NCBI RefSeq assembly: GCF_025420485.1 | Contig: NZ_JAOEFD010000001.1 | Coordinates: 1-64,000, forward strand | Reading direction: 5' to 3' | DNA length: 64,000 nucleotides | From: Nesterenkonia marinintestina | GTDB lineage: Bacteria; Actinomycetota; Actinomycetes; Actinomycetales; Micrococcaceae | In this document: positions 18,748-27,092 of the stretch, in pieces | How positions within the stretch are numbered: the first letter of the stretch is position 1 | Layout: the number at the start of each line of letters is the position of its first letter | Notes under the pieces: model-generated | The model's database searches: none | Seen by the model: only the letters and a program-made list of their open reading frames with translations | Told to the model about the DNA's origin: nothing | Made by a program: the position numbers and the translations under genes

Positions 18748-19755
18748 GTGATCTGGCTCGCCGCATTCCTCGCCGTGCTCGCGGTGCTGATGGCGGCGCC
18801 CGCACCACGGCTCCTCAGCGGCGCGACGTTCCGCCTGAGCTCCCCCTGGACGGCGATGCTGCTGTGGCAGGCCATGGCTCTGGCCGGCGGCCTGTCACTG
18901 ATCGGTGCACCGCTGGTGTTCGGACTCATCCCGTTCGGCGACTCGGTGCCCTCCGCCGTCGCAGAGGTGCTGCGTCTGGTCCGCGCCGTCGACTACGGCG
19001 CCCTGGAGGACCGTCACGTCAGCCCGGTGCACCTGTTCTCCCTCTGTCTGGCGGTGCTGCTGGCCGGCCATCTCCTGCTCACCCTCCTTCGGACCTCGAC
19101 ACGCACCCTGGCCGCCCGACGCCGCCACCGAGACCTGGTCCGACTGCTCTCCTCCCCCGCCCACGGCGGCTCGCCGGAGCGGGGCACGCCGGTCGAAGGG
19201 TCCGGGACCGGCCGCCGTGCGGCGCTGATCATCGATCACGAGATCCCCTTGGCCTACTGCCTCCCCGGAGTCACGGCGGCACGGTCCATGACGGTGCTCT
19301 CGCAGGGCATGCTCGATGCGCTGGGGGCCGAGGACCTCGACGCCGTCGTCGCCCACGAGCACACTCACCTGCAGCAGCGGCACCACCTGCTCACCATGGC
19401 CTTCGAAGCCTGGTACCGCGCACTGCCCTGGCTCCCCACGACCCGCTACGGGCGGGAGGCGGTCCTGGAGCTGACCGAGATGCTCGCCGACGACGGTGCG
19501 CTGCGCGACCATCCCCGGGAGGCGCTGGTCCGCTCGCTCGCACTCGGCGCCCCGGCATCCGAGGCCACCACCGACGAGACGTCCTCCGACGGGCCGCTCG
19601 CCGCCGCGCACCACGACGACCTGCAGGTCACCGCGGCCCGCCTCCGCCGCCTGCTGTCCCCGCCCCCGCAGATGGGCCGCACCGCCCGAGGAGCCGTCGT
19701 CGTGCTGGCCGCGTCCCTGATGGTGGTTCCGACCGCCATGCTGCTCATCGTATGA
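18748..19755 (+). CDS. M56-family membrane metallopeptidase (BlaR1-like)
   Basis: A 335-residue integral membrane zinc peptidase. Transmembrane segments lie at about 2-20, 32-55 and 90-112, and a last one at the C-terminus (about 315-335). The cytoplasmic catalytic part has the zinc motif VAHEHTHLQQRHH (HExxH). An upstream IDHEIPLAYCLPG motif is typical of M56/BlaR1. No penicillin-binding sensor domain follows the last membrane segment, so it is not a classical beta-lactam sensor. With the adjacent BlaI-like gene it forms the usual repressor/peptidase pair. It starts with GTG from a probable leaderless transcript. Confidence 0.87.
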   Translation: MIWLAAFLAVLAVLMAAPAPRLLSGATFRLSSPWTAMLLWQAMALAGGLSLIGAPLVFGLIPFGDSVPSAVAEVLRLVRAVDYGALEDRHVSPVHLFSLCLAVLLAGHLLLTLLRTSTRTLAARRRHRDLVRLLSSPAHGGSPERGTPVEGSGTGRRAALIIDHEIPLAYCLPGVTAARSMTVLSQGMLDALGAEDLDAVVAHEHTHLQQRHHLLTMAFEAWYRALPWLPTTRYGREAVLELTEMLADDGALRDHPREALVRSLALGAPASEATTDETSSDGPLAAAHHDDLQVTAARLRRLLSPPPQMGRTARGAVVVLAASLMVVPTAMLLIV

Positions 19756-19777
19756 CCCGTTCTGCGACGATGGTGCC

Positions 19778-20404
19778 ATGAGCACCCCGGATGCGCCGCA
19801 GCTGCCCGAGCAGGTGCGTGAGTCCCTCGCCGCGGCATACACCCGCTACGCCGAGGCCGCGGCCTCCCGACGGCCCGAACGCCGCGCCCTGGGAGCCGAG
19901 GCCGCCGACCTGGTGGCCGCACTCCGGGTCAAGGGATGGCCCGCCACGCACCTCGCGGAGATATGCGGCGTCTCCTCGGAGCGACTGCGTCAGATCGGCA
20001 AGCAGTACGCCACAGGTGCCGCCTCTCAGGTCGCCGAGGACGCTCCGCAGTACTCCGCGCCCGCCCGGCGACGACCCCGGACTGTCCGACCGCACCTGAC
20101 CCGGGAGGAGGCCGCCGCGATCCGGGAGCTGGCCCCCGACGCCGCGCGCAACGCAGGATCCCTGCCCCAGGACTCGCCGTACCGCCTGGCCAGCGACCGA
20201 CTCACCTCGCTGGTGCGCGGCCACCACGGACGCGGCGTGATCTGGGCGGAGCTCTCGGACGCGACACGCCCCTGGGAGCAGTGGCCGATCCCACCGGAGA
20301 CTCTGGAGGCCGTCCGTGAGGCCGAACGGGCCGGCGAGCCGTCCCCCCTGCCTCCCGTCCTGCGGATCAGCGGCCTCCGGCAGCGGGTGGCGCGGCACTC
20401 CTGA
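19778..20404 (+). CDS. Hypothetical protein with helix-turn-helix-like segment
   Basis: A 208-residue soluble protein I do not recognise. Residues about 45-75 (KGWPATHLAEICGVSSERLRQ) read like a sigma-factor or resolvase type helix-turn-helix. The middle is Arg/Pro rich. The rest is charged and lacks membrane segments or catalytic motifs. The start follows GACGAT by 6 nt, the leaderless spacing seen elsewhere here, though this -10 lacks the usual T at position 1. It lies 22 bp after the M56 gene and could be co-transcribed with it. Confidence 0.6.
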   Translation: MSTPDAPQLPEQVRESLAAAYTRYAEAAASRRPERRALGAEAADLVAALRVKGWPATHLAEICGVSSERLRQIGKQYATGAASQVAEDAPQYSAPARRRPRTVRPHLTREEAAAIRELAPDAARNAGSLPQDSPYRLASDRLTSLVRGHHGRGVIWAELSDATRPWEQWPIPPETLEAVREAERAGEPSPLPPVLRISGLRQRVARHS

Positions 20405-20424
20405 GCCGGTCCCCCGCCGGCGGT

Positions 20425-20454
20425 GCTCACAGGGGATGCTCACAGGGGATGCTC
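20425..20454. repeat. 13-bp tandem repeat
   Basis: GCTCACAGGGGAT occurs twice in tandem plus a 4-bp start of a third copy, in the gap between two convergent genes. Confidence 0.7.
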
Positions 20455-20465
20455 GCCCGGAATGC

Positions 20466-21371
20466 TCACCGGCGGAGCAGGTGCTCCTCGGTCCAGGCGT
20501 CCTCCACGTCCTCGTCGGTGAGTCGGCCGCTGCGGAGCCGCTGACGACGTCGGGCCTCCCGCAGCCGTTCCTGACGCGGCACGCCGGCGGCACGGTGTCG
20601 GCCGTCGTCGAGGTCGTCCTCCTCGTCGCTGAGCTCATCGTGACGCGCCTGCACGCGTGCCGCATAGCCCCAGCCGACGAATCCGAGGAGCCCGAAGGCG
20701 TACCACTGCATCGAATAGGACAGATGCGGCCCCTCGTCGAGCTCCGGGCGGGCCAGCTGCTGAGGCGTCTCCTCCGGGGCCGGGTCCTCCGAGGCCATCT
20801 GCCCGTACGCTCCGAGGACCAGATCACGGTCCACCTCGGTCGCGTATTCGTCGAGGTCCACCGAGGCGAGCTGCCCCGCGGGGGCGTCCCGATCGATCTC
20901 GGGCTCACCGGGCTTCAGACGCATCACCATCTCGACCTCACCCTCCGGGGGCTGAGGCATATAGGCCGGTCGCGACCCGTCGGCTGAGTCCGTGGGGAGC
21001 CATCCCCGACTGACCACGACGACGTCGTCGGTCCCGGCGACGGAGAACGGCACCAGCTGCTCGTAGCCGATGGATCCGGCATGGGCGCGGTTGCGGACCA
21101 ACCGGGTCTCATCCTCCAGGTACTCTCCGGTGACCCGGGTCACGGTCCATTCGTCGTCCGCCGACGGATCGTGGAAGAGTTCCCGCACCTCGGAGTAGCT
21201 GACGGGATCCTCGTCGTAGTTGGACACCACCCGTCCGATCTCCTCCAGCGCCTGGTCCCGACGATCGATCTGCCACTGGGCCAGGAACACGCACGCCAGG
21301 GCGAACAGGGTGCACAGACCCAGCCAGCCGAGCCAGGTCGGTGAGAGCAGGAAGCGGTAGCGTCGTGTCAC
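20466..21371 (-). CDS. SURF1-family cytochrome oxidase assembly protein
   Basis: A 301-residue membrane protein of the SURF1/Shy1 family, which helps insert heme a during assembly of aa3-type cytochrome oxidase. It has two transmembrane segments, one at about 12-31 with the family motif LGLCTLFALACVFLAQWQ, and one at about 225-243 (SYSMQWYAFGLLGFVGWGY). The extracytoplasmic part lies between, with RVTGEYL and VVVVSRGWLP as usual. The C-terminal tail is highly charged. Its start overlaps the preceding small gene by 4 nt (ATGA). The oxidase itself is not in the window, but heme A synthase (ctaA) is at 44,266. Confidence 0.9.
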   Translation of the reverse strand: MTRRYRFLLSPTWLGWLGLCTLFALACVFLAQWQIDRRDQALEEIGRVVSNYDEDPVSYSEVRELFHDPSADDEWTVTRVTGEYLEDETRLVRNRAHAGSIGYEQLVPFSVAGTDDVVVVSRGWLPTDSADGSRPAYMPQPPEGEVEMVMRLKPGEPEIDRDAPAGQLASVDLDEYATEVDRDLVLGAYGQMASEDPAPEETPQQLARPELDEGPHLSYSMQWYAFGLLGFVGWGYAARVQARHDELSDEEDDLDDGRHRAAGVPRQERLREARRRQRLRSGRLTDEDVEDAWTEEHLLRR

Positions 21372-21655
21372 CGGGGCCCGGACTCCCCCGCCGCGGCATC
21401 GCCGCCGTCGGCGTCCCGACCGTCGCCCAGCGGCTCGGTGTCACGCCAGAACAGACGCTGGCGCAGGAAGTGCTCCAACCAGTCGCGGTGATCGTCGCAG
21501 GCCAGCCAGATCTTGCGGCGCTCCGCGTGGTGGATCTTCGGGTTGTTCCAGAGGATCTGCCAGCCGGCGGGGGCCCGGCAGCCCCGTCGGGAGCATTCGG
21601 GAGGCGACCCGTCGGCCCGTGGGCCGTCGGTTTCGAGGGATCTCAGCAGATCCAT
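21368..21655 (-). CDS. Small conserved actinobacterial protein
   Basis: A 95-residue soluble protein with CSRRGCRAPAGWQILW, WNNPKIHHAERRKIWLACDDH and a following DWLEHFLRQR helix. The Cys pair plus later Cys and His residues could bind a metal. I recognise this as a short conserved protein found beside SURF1 and DUF3099 genes in actinobacteria, of unknown role. GGAGGAGG lies 7 nt before the ATG. It follows the DUF3099 gene by 3 nt and overlaps SURF1 by 4 nt, so the three form one operon. Confidence 0.72.
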   Translation of the reverse strand: MDLLRSLETDGPRADGSPPECSRRGCRAPAGWQILWNNPKIHHAERRKIWLACDDHRDWLEHFLRQRLFWRDTEPLGDGRDADGGDAAAGESGPR

Positions 21656-21658
21656 CCG

Positions 21659-22102
21659 TCATCCTCCTCCGGTTCGTCGCTCCGCGGACAGGTCCTCTTC
21701 CGGATCGTCGTCGTCGAGCAGACCGGGTATCACTGTGTGTGGGTCCGCCTCGGCGCCGGAGTCCTGCCGCTCGTCGCGCTCCTCATCCTCCCACCACTGG
21801 CGGTCCAAGGCCTCATCCTCCTGCCCACCGGCGGTCAGCAGGGACGGGCCGTCGTCATAGGTGTCGGCGTCGCGCGTCCTCGCGTAGCGGTCTCCCCCGG
21901 CATTGGCGGCCACGACGGCGACGTAGGGCAGGATCACGGCGGCGGCCAGCAGGACCCAGCTCATCCAGTTCTGCAGCAGCACCGCAAGCACGAAGCACAC
22001 GATGCGGATGCCCATCGCCGCCGCATAGCGCACCATGCGACGGGTCTGCTCGTCGCTGTGCCGCTCCGGGGCGTCGGTGATGGAGTGGACGGGATCATTC
22101 AC
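21659..22102 (-). CDS. DUF3099 membrane protein
   Basis: About 147 residues with the DUF3099 pattern: an N-terminal ITDAPERHSDEQTRRMVRY motif, then two membrane segments (MGIRIVCFVLAVLLQ and WVLLAAAVILPYVAVVAA), then an acidic C-terminal tail. The function of DUF3099 is unknown. The frame is open further upstream, but I place the start at the GTG at 22,102 because TAGGAT (minus strand, 22,110-22,115) ends 7 nt before it, the leaderless arrangement, and because the family motif begins just after. It heads the DUF3099 / small protein / SURF1 operon. Confidence 0.78.
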   Translation of the reverse strand: MNDPVHSITDAPERHSDEQTRRMVRYAAAMGIRIVCFVLAVLLQNWMSWVLLAAAVILPYVAVVAANAGGDRYARTRDADTYDDGPSLLTAGGQEDEALDRQWWEDEERDERQDSGAEADPHTVIPGLLDDDDPEEDLSAERRTGGG

Positions 22103-22257
22103 CTCCCCGATCCTACCGCTCTCACCTGGTGCTCCGATGTCCGAGTCACATCCGCACGACCCCTCGGAGCGTGGTGTGACGCGACGGTCACCGGGCACCT
22201 GTCATAGTGTGGAGTTCCGAGCAGGTGGTGGTCCGGACCAGACGGACCGACCCGCCG

Positions 22258-22293
22258 GACCGATCCAGAGACCGACCCAGAGACCGACCCAGA
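22258..22293. repeat. 12-bp tandem repeat, three copies
   Basis: Three copies of GACCGAYCCAGA in tandem within the leader just before the fabG ribosome site. A candidate -10 (CATAGT) lies about 50 bp upstream, so the repeat would be transcribed. Confidence 0.75.
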
Positions 22294-22306
22294 GGCAGGC
22301 ACAGCT

Positions 22307-23014
22307 ATGAGCGGACGCAGCGTCCTGATCACCGGAGGCAACCGAGGCATCGGTCGCGCCATCGCCGAGGAGTTCCTCGCCGCGGGCGACAGGGTCGCCG
22401 TCACCACTCGCAGCGGAGAGGCCCCAGAGGGGGCCCTCGGTGTGTCGGCCGACGTCACCGACGCCGCCTCCGTCGACGCCGCGTTCACCACGGTGGAGGA
22501 GGCCCACGGCCCCGTGGAGGTCCTGGTCGCCAACGCCGGAATCACCCGGGACACCCTGCTGCTGCGCATGTCCGAGGACGACTTCACCGACGTGGTCGAC
22601 ACCAACCTGACCGGTGCCTTCCGCGTCCTGAAGCGGGCCTCGAAGGGGATGCTGCGGCTGAAGCGCGGCCGAGTCGTGCTCATCTCCTCGGTCGTCGGCC
22701 TCTACGGGTCCCCCGGCCAGATCAACTACGCCGCCTCGAAGTCCGGCCTGGTCGGCATGGCACGCTCCCTGACCCGTGAGCTCGGCGGCCGCGGCATCAC
22801 CGCCAACGTGGTGGCACCGGGCTTCGTCCGCTCCGACATGACCGACGCCCTGGACGAGTCCACCCAGAAGCAGTACCTGGAGTCGATACCCGCCGGACGC
22901 TTCGCCGAGACCGAGGAGGTCGCACGGGTGGTCCGCTGGATCACGTCCGAGGAGGCCGCCTACATCTCCGGAGCCGTCATCCCCGTCGACGGCGGTCTGG
23001 GGATGGGGCACTGA
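22307..23014 (+). CDS. fabG: 3-oxoacyl-ACP reductase FabG-like (SDR)
   Basis: A 235-residue short-chain dehydrogenase that should reduce 3-oxoacyl-ACP with NADPH in fatty acid synthesis. The cofactor motif is GGNRGIGRA (about 10-18), NAG follows in VANAGITRD, and the active site is Ser in ISSVVGLYG plus the YAASK motif, followed by VAPGFVRSDM. The length and the ending GGLGMGH match the MabA/FabG1 type of actinobacteria. Next to it, where mycobacteria carry inhA, is a different SDR. A weak ribosome site (AGGCAGG) precedes the ATG. Confidence 0.85.
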   Translation: MSGRSVLITGGNRGIGRAIAEEFLAAGDRVAVTTRSGEAPEGALGVSADVTDAASVDAAFTTVEEAHGPVEVLVANAGITRDTLLLRMSEDDFTDVVDTNLTGAFRVLKRASKGMLRLKRGRVVLISSVVGLYGSPGQINYAASKSGLVGMARSLTRELGGRGITANVVAPGFVRSDMTDALDESTQKQYLESIPAGRFAETEEVARVVRWITSEEAAYISGAVIPVDGGLGMGH

Positions 23015-23093
23015 CCCCGCCCTCCGCCCCACCTCCTGACGAACCGACCCCCCACTCGCAGCCGCTCCCCCGCCGAAAGGTGCCGCACCCGCC

Positions 23094-23873
23094 ATGACCG
23101 AGACGCAGCAGAACACCCAGGACCTCGCCGAGACCGGCGCCATCGTCACCGGCTCATCCCGCGGCATCGGAGCCGCCACCGCCGCTCTGCTCGGCGCCCG
23201 GGGGGCCGGCGTCGTGGTGAACTACCGGCAGAAGGCGCCCCGGGCGAACAAGGTCGTCAAGGCCGTCGAGGAGGCCGGAGGACGCGCCGTGGCCGTCGGC
23301 GCCGACCTGACGGAGCAGGTCGGCGCCCAGGCGCTGGTCGACGCCGCCGTCGAGGAGTTCGGCGGTCTGAACCTGCTGATCCTCAACGCCTCCGGCGGGA
23401 TGGAGTCCGACCGAGGCGAAGACTATGCGCTGACGCTGAACCGCGACGCGCAGGTGCAGATGCTGCGCACCGCGATGACCGTCATGCCCGAAGGCTCACA
23501 GGTCATCTTCGTCACCAGCCACCAGGCCCACTTCATCCGGGACACCGCGACGATGGACTCCTACGAGCCGGTGGCCCGGTCCAAGCGGGCCGGCGAGGAC
23601 GCCCTGCTCGAGATGATCCCCCAGCTCGACGAGCGCGGCATCAGACTGGCAGTGATCTCCGGCGACATGATCGAGGGCACGATCACCGCCACGCTGCTCG
23701 AGCGGGCGGAGCCGGGGGCGCTGGAGTCGCGCCGCACCGCCGCCGGACGGCTGTACTCCGTGGAGGAGTTCGCCGCAGAGATCGCCGCACTGGTCGGCCG
23801 GGACGACCTCGAGCAGGGACACCTCGAGCTGGTCGGCGGAGCCGAAGACTTCCTCCGGGACCAGCAGGGCTGA
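23094..23873 (+). CDS. Atypical SDR lacking the usual catalytic tyrosine
   Basis: A 259-residue Rossmann-fold SDR. The cofactor motif GSSRGIGAA is intact and LNASGG stands in for NAG. The active-site region reads VTSHQAH then SYEPVARSK: Val stands at the Tyr position of YxxxK, with a Tyr four residues earlier. It may therefore be inactive, use a shifted Tyr, or act on an unusual substrate. It follows fabG on the same strand after 79 bp and has its own GAAAGG site. It does not resemble InhA or FabI beyond the fold. I assign only the superfamily. Confidence 0.8.
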   Translation: MTETQQNTQDLAETGAIVTGSSRGIGAATAALLGARGAGVVVNYRQKAPRANKVVKAVEEAGGRAVAVGADLTEQVGAQALVDAAVEEFGGLNLLILNASGGMESDRGEDYALTLNRDAQVQMLRTAMTVMPEGSQVIFVTSHQAHFIRDTATMDSYEPVARSKRAGEDALLEMIPQLDERGIRLAVISGDMIEGTITATLLERAEPGALESRRTAAGRLYSVEEFAAEIAALVGRDDLEQGHLELVGGAEDFLRDQQG

Positions 23874-23877
23874 ACCC

Positions 23878-25476
23878 TCAGGCCAGGGTCACCAGGTCCT
23901 GGTACTCCGCGGTGTAGAGGTCCTCCACACCGTCGGGCAGCAGCACCACGCGCTCGGGATCCAGCGCTTCCACGGCGCCCTCGTCGTGGGTGACCAGCAC
24001 CACCGCGCCCCGGTAGGTCCGCAGCGCCGCCAGGATCTCCTCCCGCGACGCCGGATCCAGGTTGTTGGTGGGCTCGTCCAGCAGCAGCACGTTGGCGCTG
24101 GACGCCACCAGGGTGGCCAGGGCCAGTCGCGTCTTCTCTCCTCCGGAGAGCACTCCGGCGGGCTTGTCGACGTCGTCACCGGTGAACAGGAACGACCCCA
24201 GGATCCGACGCTGCTCGGTGTCGGTCAGCTCGGGTGCGGCCGTCTTCATATTGGCCAGCACCGAACGCTCGGTGTCGAGGGTGTCGTGCTCCTGGGCGTA
24301 GTAGCCCAGCTTCAGACCGTGGCCCGGAACCACCTCACCGGAGTCGGGATCGCCCACTCCGGCGAGCATGCGCAGCAGGGTGGTCTTCCCGGCCCCGTTG
24401 TAACCCAGCACCACCACGCGGGACCCTCGGTCCACCGCGAGGTCCACCCCACGGAAGATCTCCAACGAGCCGTAGGACTTCGAGAGCCCCTGGGCCGTCA
24501 GCGGAGTCCGGCCGCAGGAGGCCGGTTCGGGGAAGCGGATGTTGGCCACACGGTCGGTCTGCCGCTCCCCCTCGAGTCCGCGCATCATCCGGTCCGCACG
24601 CTTGAGCATGTTCTGCGCGGCCACGGCCTTGGTCGCCTTGGCCCGCATCTTCTCCGCCTGGCTGCGCAGCGCGGCGGCCTTCTTCTCCGCATTGGCGAAC
24701 TCCCGACGCCGGCGCGCCTCATCCTGGTCGCGCTGGGCCAGGTAGTGCTTCCAGCCCATGTTGTACACGTCGACGCACTGACGGTTGGCGTCGAGGTAGA
24801 GGACCTTGTTCACCGTACGCTCGACGAGCTCCACATCGTGGGAGATGATGACGCACCCGCCGGAGAAGTGCTGCAGGTAGTCCCGCAGCCAGACGATCGA
24901 ATCCTGGTCCAGGTGGTTGGTCGGCTCATCCAGCAGCAGCGTGTCGGCGTCGGAGAACAGGATCCGGGCCAGCTCCACCCGGCGACGCTGACCGCCGGAG
25001 AGCGTCTCCAGGGGCTGGGCCAGGATCCGCTCCGGCAGGTCCAGATTGGCGCAGATCGTCGCAGCCTCCGACTCCGCGGCGTAGCCCCCGTTGGCCTGGA
25101 ACTCGGACTCCAGCCTCGAGTAGCGCCGCATGGCCCGGTCGCGGACGGAGTCCACCTCGGAGGTCATCTGCTCCTCCGTCTCACGCATCCGGGTGATGAC
25201 CGAGTCCAGCCCGCGCGCCGAGAGGATCCTGTCCCGGGCCAGCTGCGTCATGTCGTCGACCCGGGGATCCTGCGGAAGGTACCCCACAGAACCGGTGCGT
25301 TCGACACGACCCGAGGTCGGCTGGCCGTATCCGGCCAGAACCTTGGTCATGGTCGTCTTGCCGGCGCCGTTGCGGCCGACCAGGCCGATCTTGTCCCCGG
25401 CGTCGACGCGGAAGCTCACCTCGTCCATCAGCAGGCGGGCTCCGATGCGCAGCTCGAGGTCGGACACGCTGATCAC
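23878..25476 (-). CDS. ABC-F family ATPase
   Basis: A 532-residue soluble protein with two ABC domains and no membrane segments. The first has Walker A GRNGAGKTT and signature SGGQRRRVELA, the second GYNGAGKTT and SGGEKTRLALA; a charged linker at about 240-310 (EARRRREFANAEKKAAALR) joins them. ABC-F proteins bind the ribosomal E site and act in translation regulation or rescue; some protect from ribosome-targeting antibiotics. No resistance type can be called from sequence. I choose the GTG at 25,476 as start because the ABC fold begins at once (ISVSDLELR) and the longer upstream frame has no family content. It converges on the SDR gene with a 4-nt gap. Confidence 0.9.
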   Translation of the reverse strand: MISVSDLELRIGARLLMDEVSFRVDAGDKIGLVGRNGAGKTTMTKVLAGYGQPTSGRVERTGSVGYLPQDPRVDDMTQLARDRILSARGLDSVITRMRETEEQMTSEVDSVRDRAMRRYSRLESEFQANGGYAAESEAATICANLDLPERILAQPLETLSGGQRRRVELARILFSDADTLLLDEPTNHLDQDSIVWLRDYLQHFSGGCVIISHDVELVERTVNKVLYLDANRQCVDVYNMGWKHYLAQRDQDEARRRREFANAEKKAAALRSQAEKMRAKATKAVAAQNMLKRADRMMRGLEGERQTDRVANIRFPEPASCGRTPLTAQGLSKSYGSLEIFRGVDLAVDRGSRVVVLGYNGAGKTTLLRMLAGVGDPDSGEVVPGHGLKLGYYAQEHDTLDTERSVLANMKTAAPELTDTEQRRILGSFLFTGDDVDKPAGVLSGGEKTRLALATLVASSANVLLLDEPTNNLDPASREEILAALRTYRGAVVLVTHDEGAVEALDPERVVLLPDGVEDLYTAEYQDLVTLA

Positions 25477-25553
25477 AGTGGGGCGGGGCCTTTCCGGGCA
25501 GGGGGCTCCGGACGGGCCGGAGGGGAACCCGGACAGTCTACCGGTGCACCCGC

Positions 25554-27092
25554 TCAGTACGCCCCTGAGCCGGAGGAGACGGCGCGCACAGTGCGCAGCA
25601 CGATCCCGATGTCCGTCCAGAGCGACCAGTTCTCCACGTAGTAGAGGTCCAGCCGCACGCTGTCCTCCCAGGACAGGTCGGACCGCCCCCGAACCTGCCA
25701 CAGACCCGTGATCCCCGGACGGACCAGCAGACGCCGGTGGGCCCAGTCGTCGTAGGCGTCGACCTCTCGGGCCAGCGGCGGCCTGGGTCCCACGATCGAC
25801 ATGTCACCGCGCAGGACGTTGAGGAATTGGGGCAGCTCGTCGAGGCTGTAGCGCCGCAGGGTGCCGCCGATCCGAGTGATCCGCGGATCCCGTCGCATCT
25901 TGAACAGCACCCCATTGCCCTCGGACTGCTGCTCCAGCTCGCTCAGCCGCGCCTCGGCGTCGACGACCATCGACCGGAACTTCAGCATCCGGAACCGAGA
26001 GTGGTGGACCCCGATCCGCTCCTGCCGGAACAGTGCCGGGCCCCTGCTGTCGAGCCGCACGGCCAGCGCCAGCACCACCAGCACCGGGGCGAGCAGGGTC
26101 AGGGCCGTCAGGGAGAAGACGATGTCGAACAATCTCTTCGTCAGCGCGGCACGGCCGGTGAGCCGGGGATAGTCCACATGGATCAGCGGCAGTCCGGCCA
26201 GTGGACGCGCATGGATCCGGGGGCCCGCGATGTCGGTCAGCGACGGCGCCACCACCAGGTTCACGTCGAGCTTCGCCAGCGCCCATCCGAGCTCACGCAG
26301 GGTGCGCGGCCCCATTCCGTCGGAGCTGGCGAGGATGACCATATCCGCGCCCGAGCGGGTGACCGCGTCGGCCACGGTGTCCACCGCGTCCGACCCCCCC
26401 ACGACCGAACCGCCGCCGTCCGAGGGATCGTCGGTCAGCATATCGACCACGACCATCCCCACCGACGGTCCCGCCGTCCGGATCTCTCCGACGACGTGGG
26501 AGGCCTTGGTGTGCTCGCCGATGACCAGGGCCCGGTGAAGACACTCCCCGTGGAGACGCCGGGTGCGCAGCCATCGCCGCCACAGCCAGCGGGAACCGAG
26601 GAGCAGGGCCAGCCCCAGCGGCAGCGCGACGAAGAGGTAGCCGCGGGAGACGTCCCAGCTGAAGGCGAAGGCCAGGATGGCCAGCAGCCCGAAGACCTGC
26701 AGCGTCGCGTCGACGACCCGCCGGTATTCGGTGAGTCCGCTGCCCAGCTGCTTCCAATGCCGACTCCCCCGCACCTGCAGCGCTGCGGACCACAGCACCA
26801 GCAGGGCGACGGACACCGTCCAGTGGTCCTTGAGGATGTCCGGGAGCAGCTGGTCCGAAGTGGATACGGCGGTGGAGCCGTCGGAGAAGCGCAGCTGCTG
26901 CGAGACCAGCAGCGCCGCGGCGACGACCAGCACATCGGTGATCCACAGGCCGACGGCATAGCGTCGCTGCCAGTGCCGCGTGACTTCGCTGCCGGCCCCG
27001 AAGGTATCTTCGGGACCGTTGCGCACCGGAGCTTCCGGCGGTTCCGGACTCGGGCGGACTTCGACCTGACTGTGAGTCAGCTGATCCGTCAC
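25554..27092 (-). CDS. Polyprenyl glycosylphosphotransferase
   Basis: A 512-residue membrane enzyme that starts surface polysaccharide synthesis by moving a sugar-1-phosphate onto undecaprenyl phosphate at the inner membrane. Four to five N-terminal transmembrane segments (about 35-175) are followed by a CoA-binding-like Rossmann region with LHRALVIGEHTKA. The C-terminal bacterial sugar transferase domain starts TKRLFDIVFSL and contains MLKFRSMVVDAE, SLDELPQFLNVLRGDMS, VGPRPPL and RPGITGLWQVRGRS, all family hallmarks. The GTG start overlaps the preceding gene stop (GTGA) and follows GGAGGTGG. It is the last gene of the five-gene operon. Confidence 0.93.
   Translation of the reverse strand: MTDQLTHSQVEVRPSPEPPEAPVRNGPEDTFGAGSEVTRHWQRRYAVGLWITDVLVVAAALLVSQQLRFSDGSTAVSTSDQLLPDILKDHWTVSVALLVLWSAALQVRGSRHWKQLGSGLTEYRRVVDATLQVFGLLAILAFAFSWDVSRGYLFVALPLGLALLLGSRWLWRRWLRTRRLHGECLHRALVIGEHTKASHVVGEIRTAGPSVGMVVVDMLTDDPSDGGGSVVGGSDAVDTVADAVTRSGADMVILASSDGMGPRTLRELGWALAKLDVNLVVAPSLTDIAGPRIHARPLAGLPLIHVDYPRLTGRAALTKRLFDIVFSLTALTLLAPVLVVLALAVRLDSRGPALFRQERIGVHHSRFRMLKFRSMVVDAEARLSELEQQSEGNGVLFKMRRDPRITRIGGTLRRYSLDELPQFLNVLRGDMSIVGPRPPLAREVDAYDDWAHRRLLVRPGITGLWQVRGRSDLSWEDSVRLDLYYVENWSLWTDIGIVLRTVRAVSSGSGAY

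Noticed and set aside
22203-22306. Possible riboswitch in the fabG leader
   Set aside because: The leader is only about 90 nt and filled with a 12-bp tandem repeat; no known riboswitch core is visible.
23986-25641. 551-codon open frame on the plus strand
   Set aside because: Antisense to the ABC-F gene, no recognisable domain; the ABC-F motifs on the other strand are clear.
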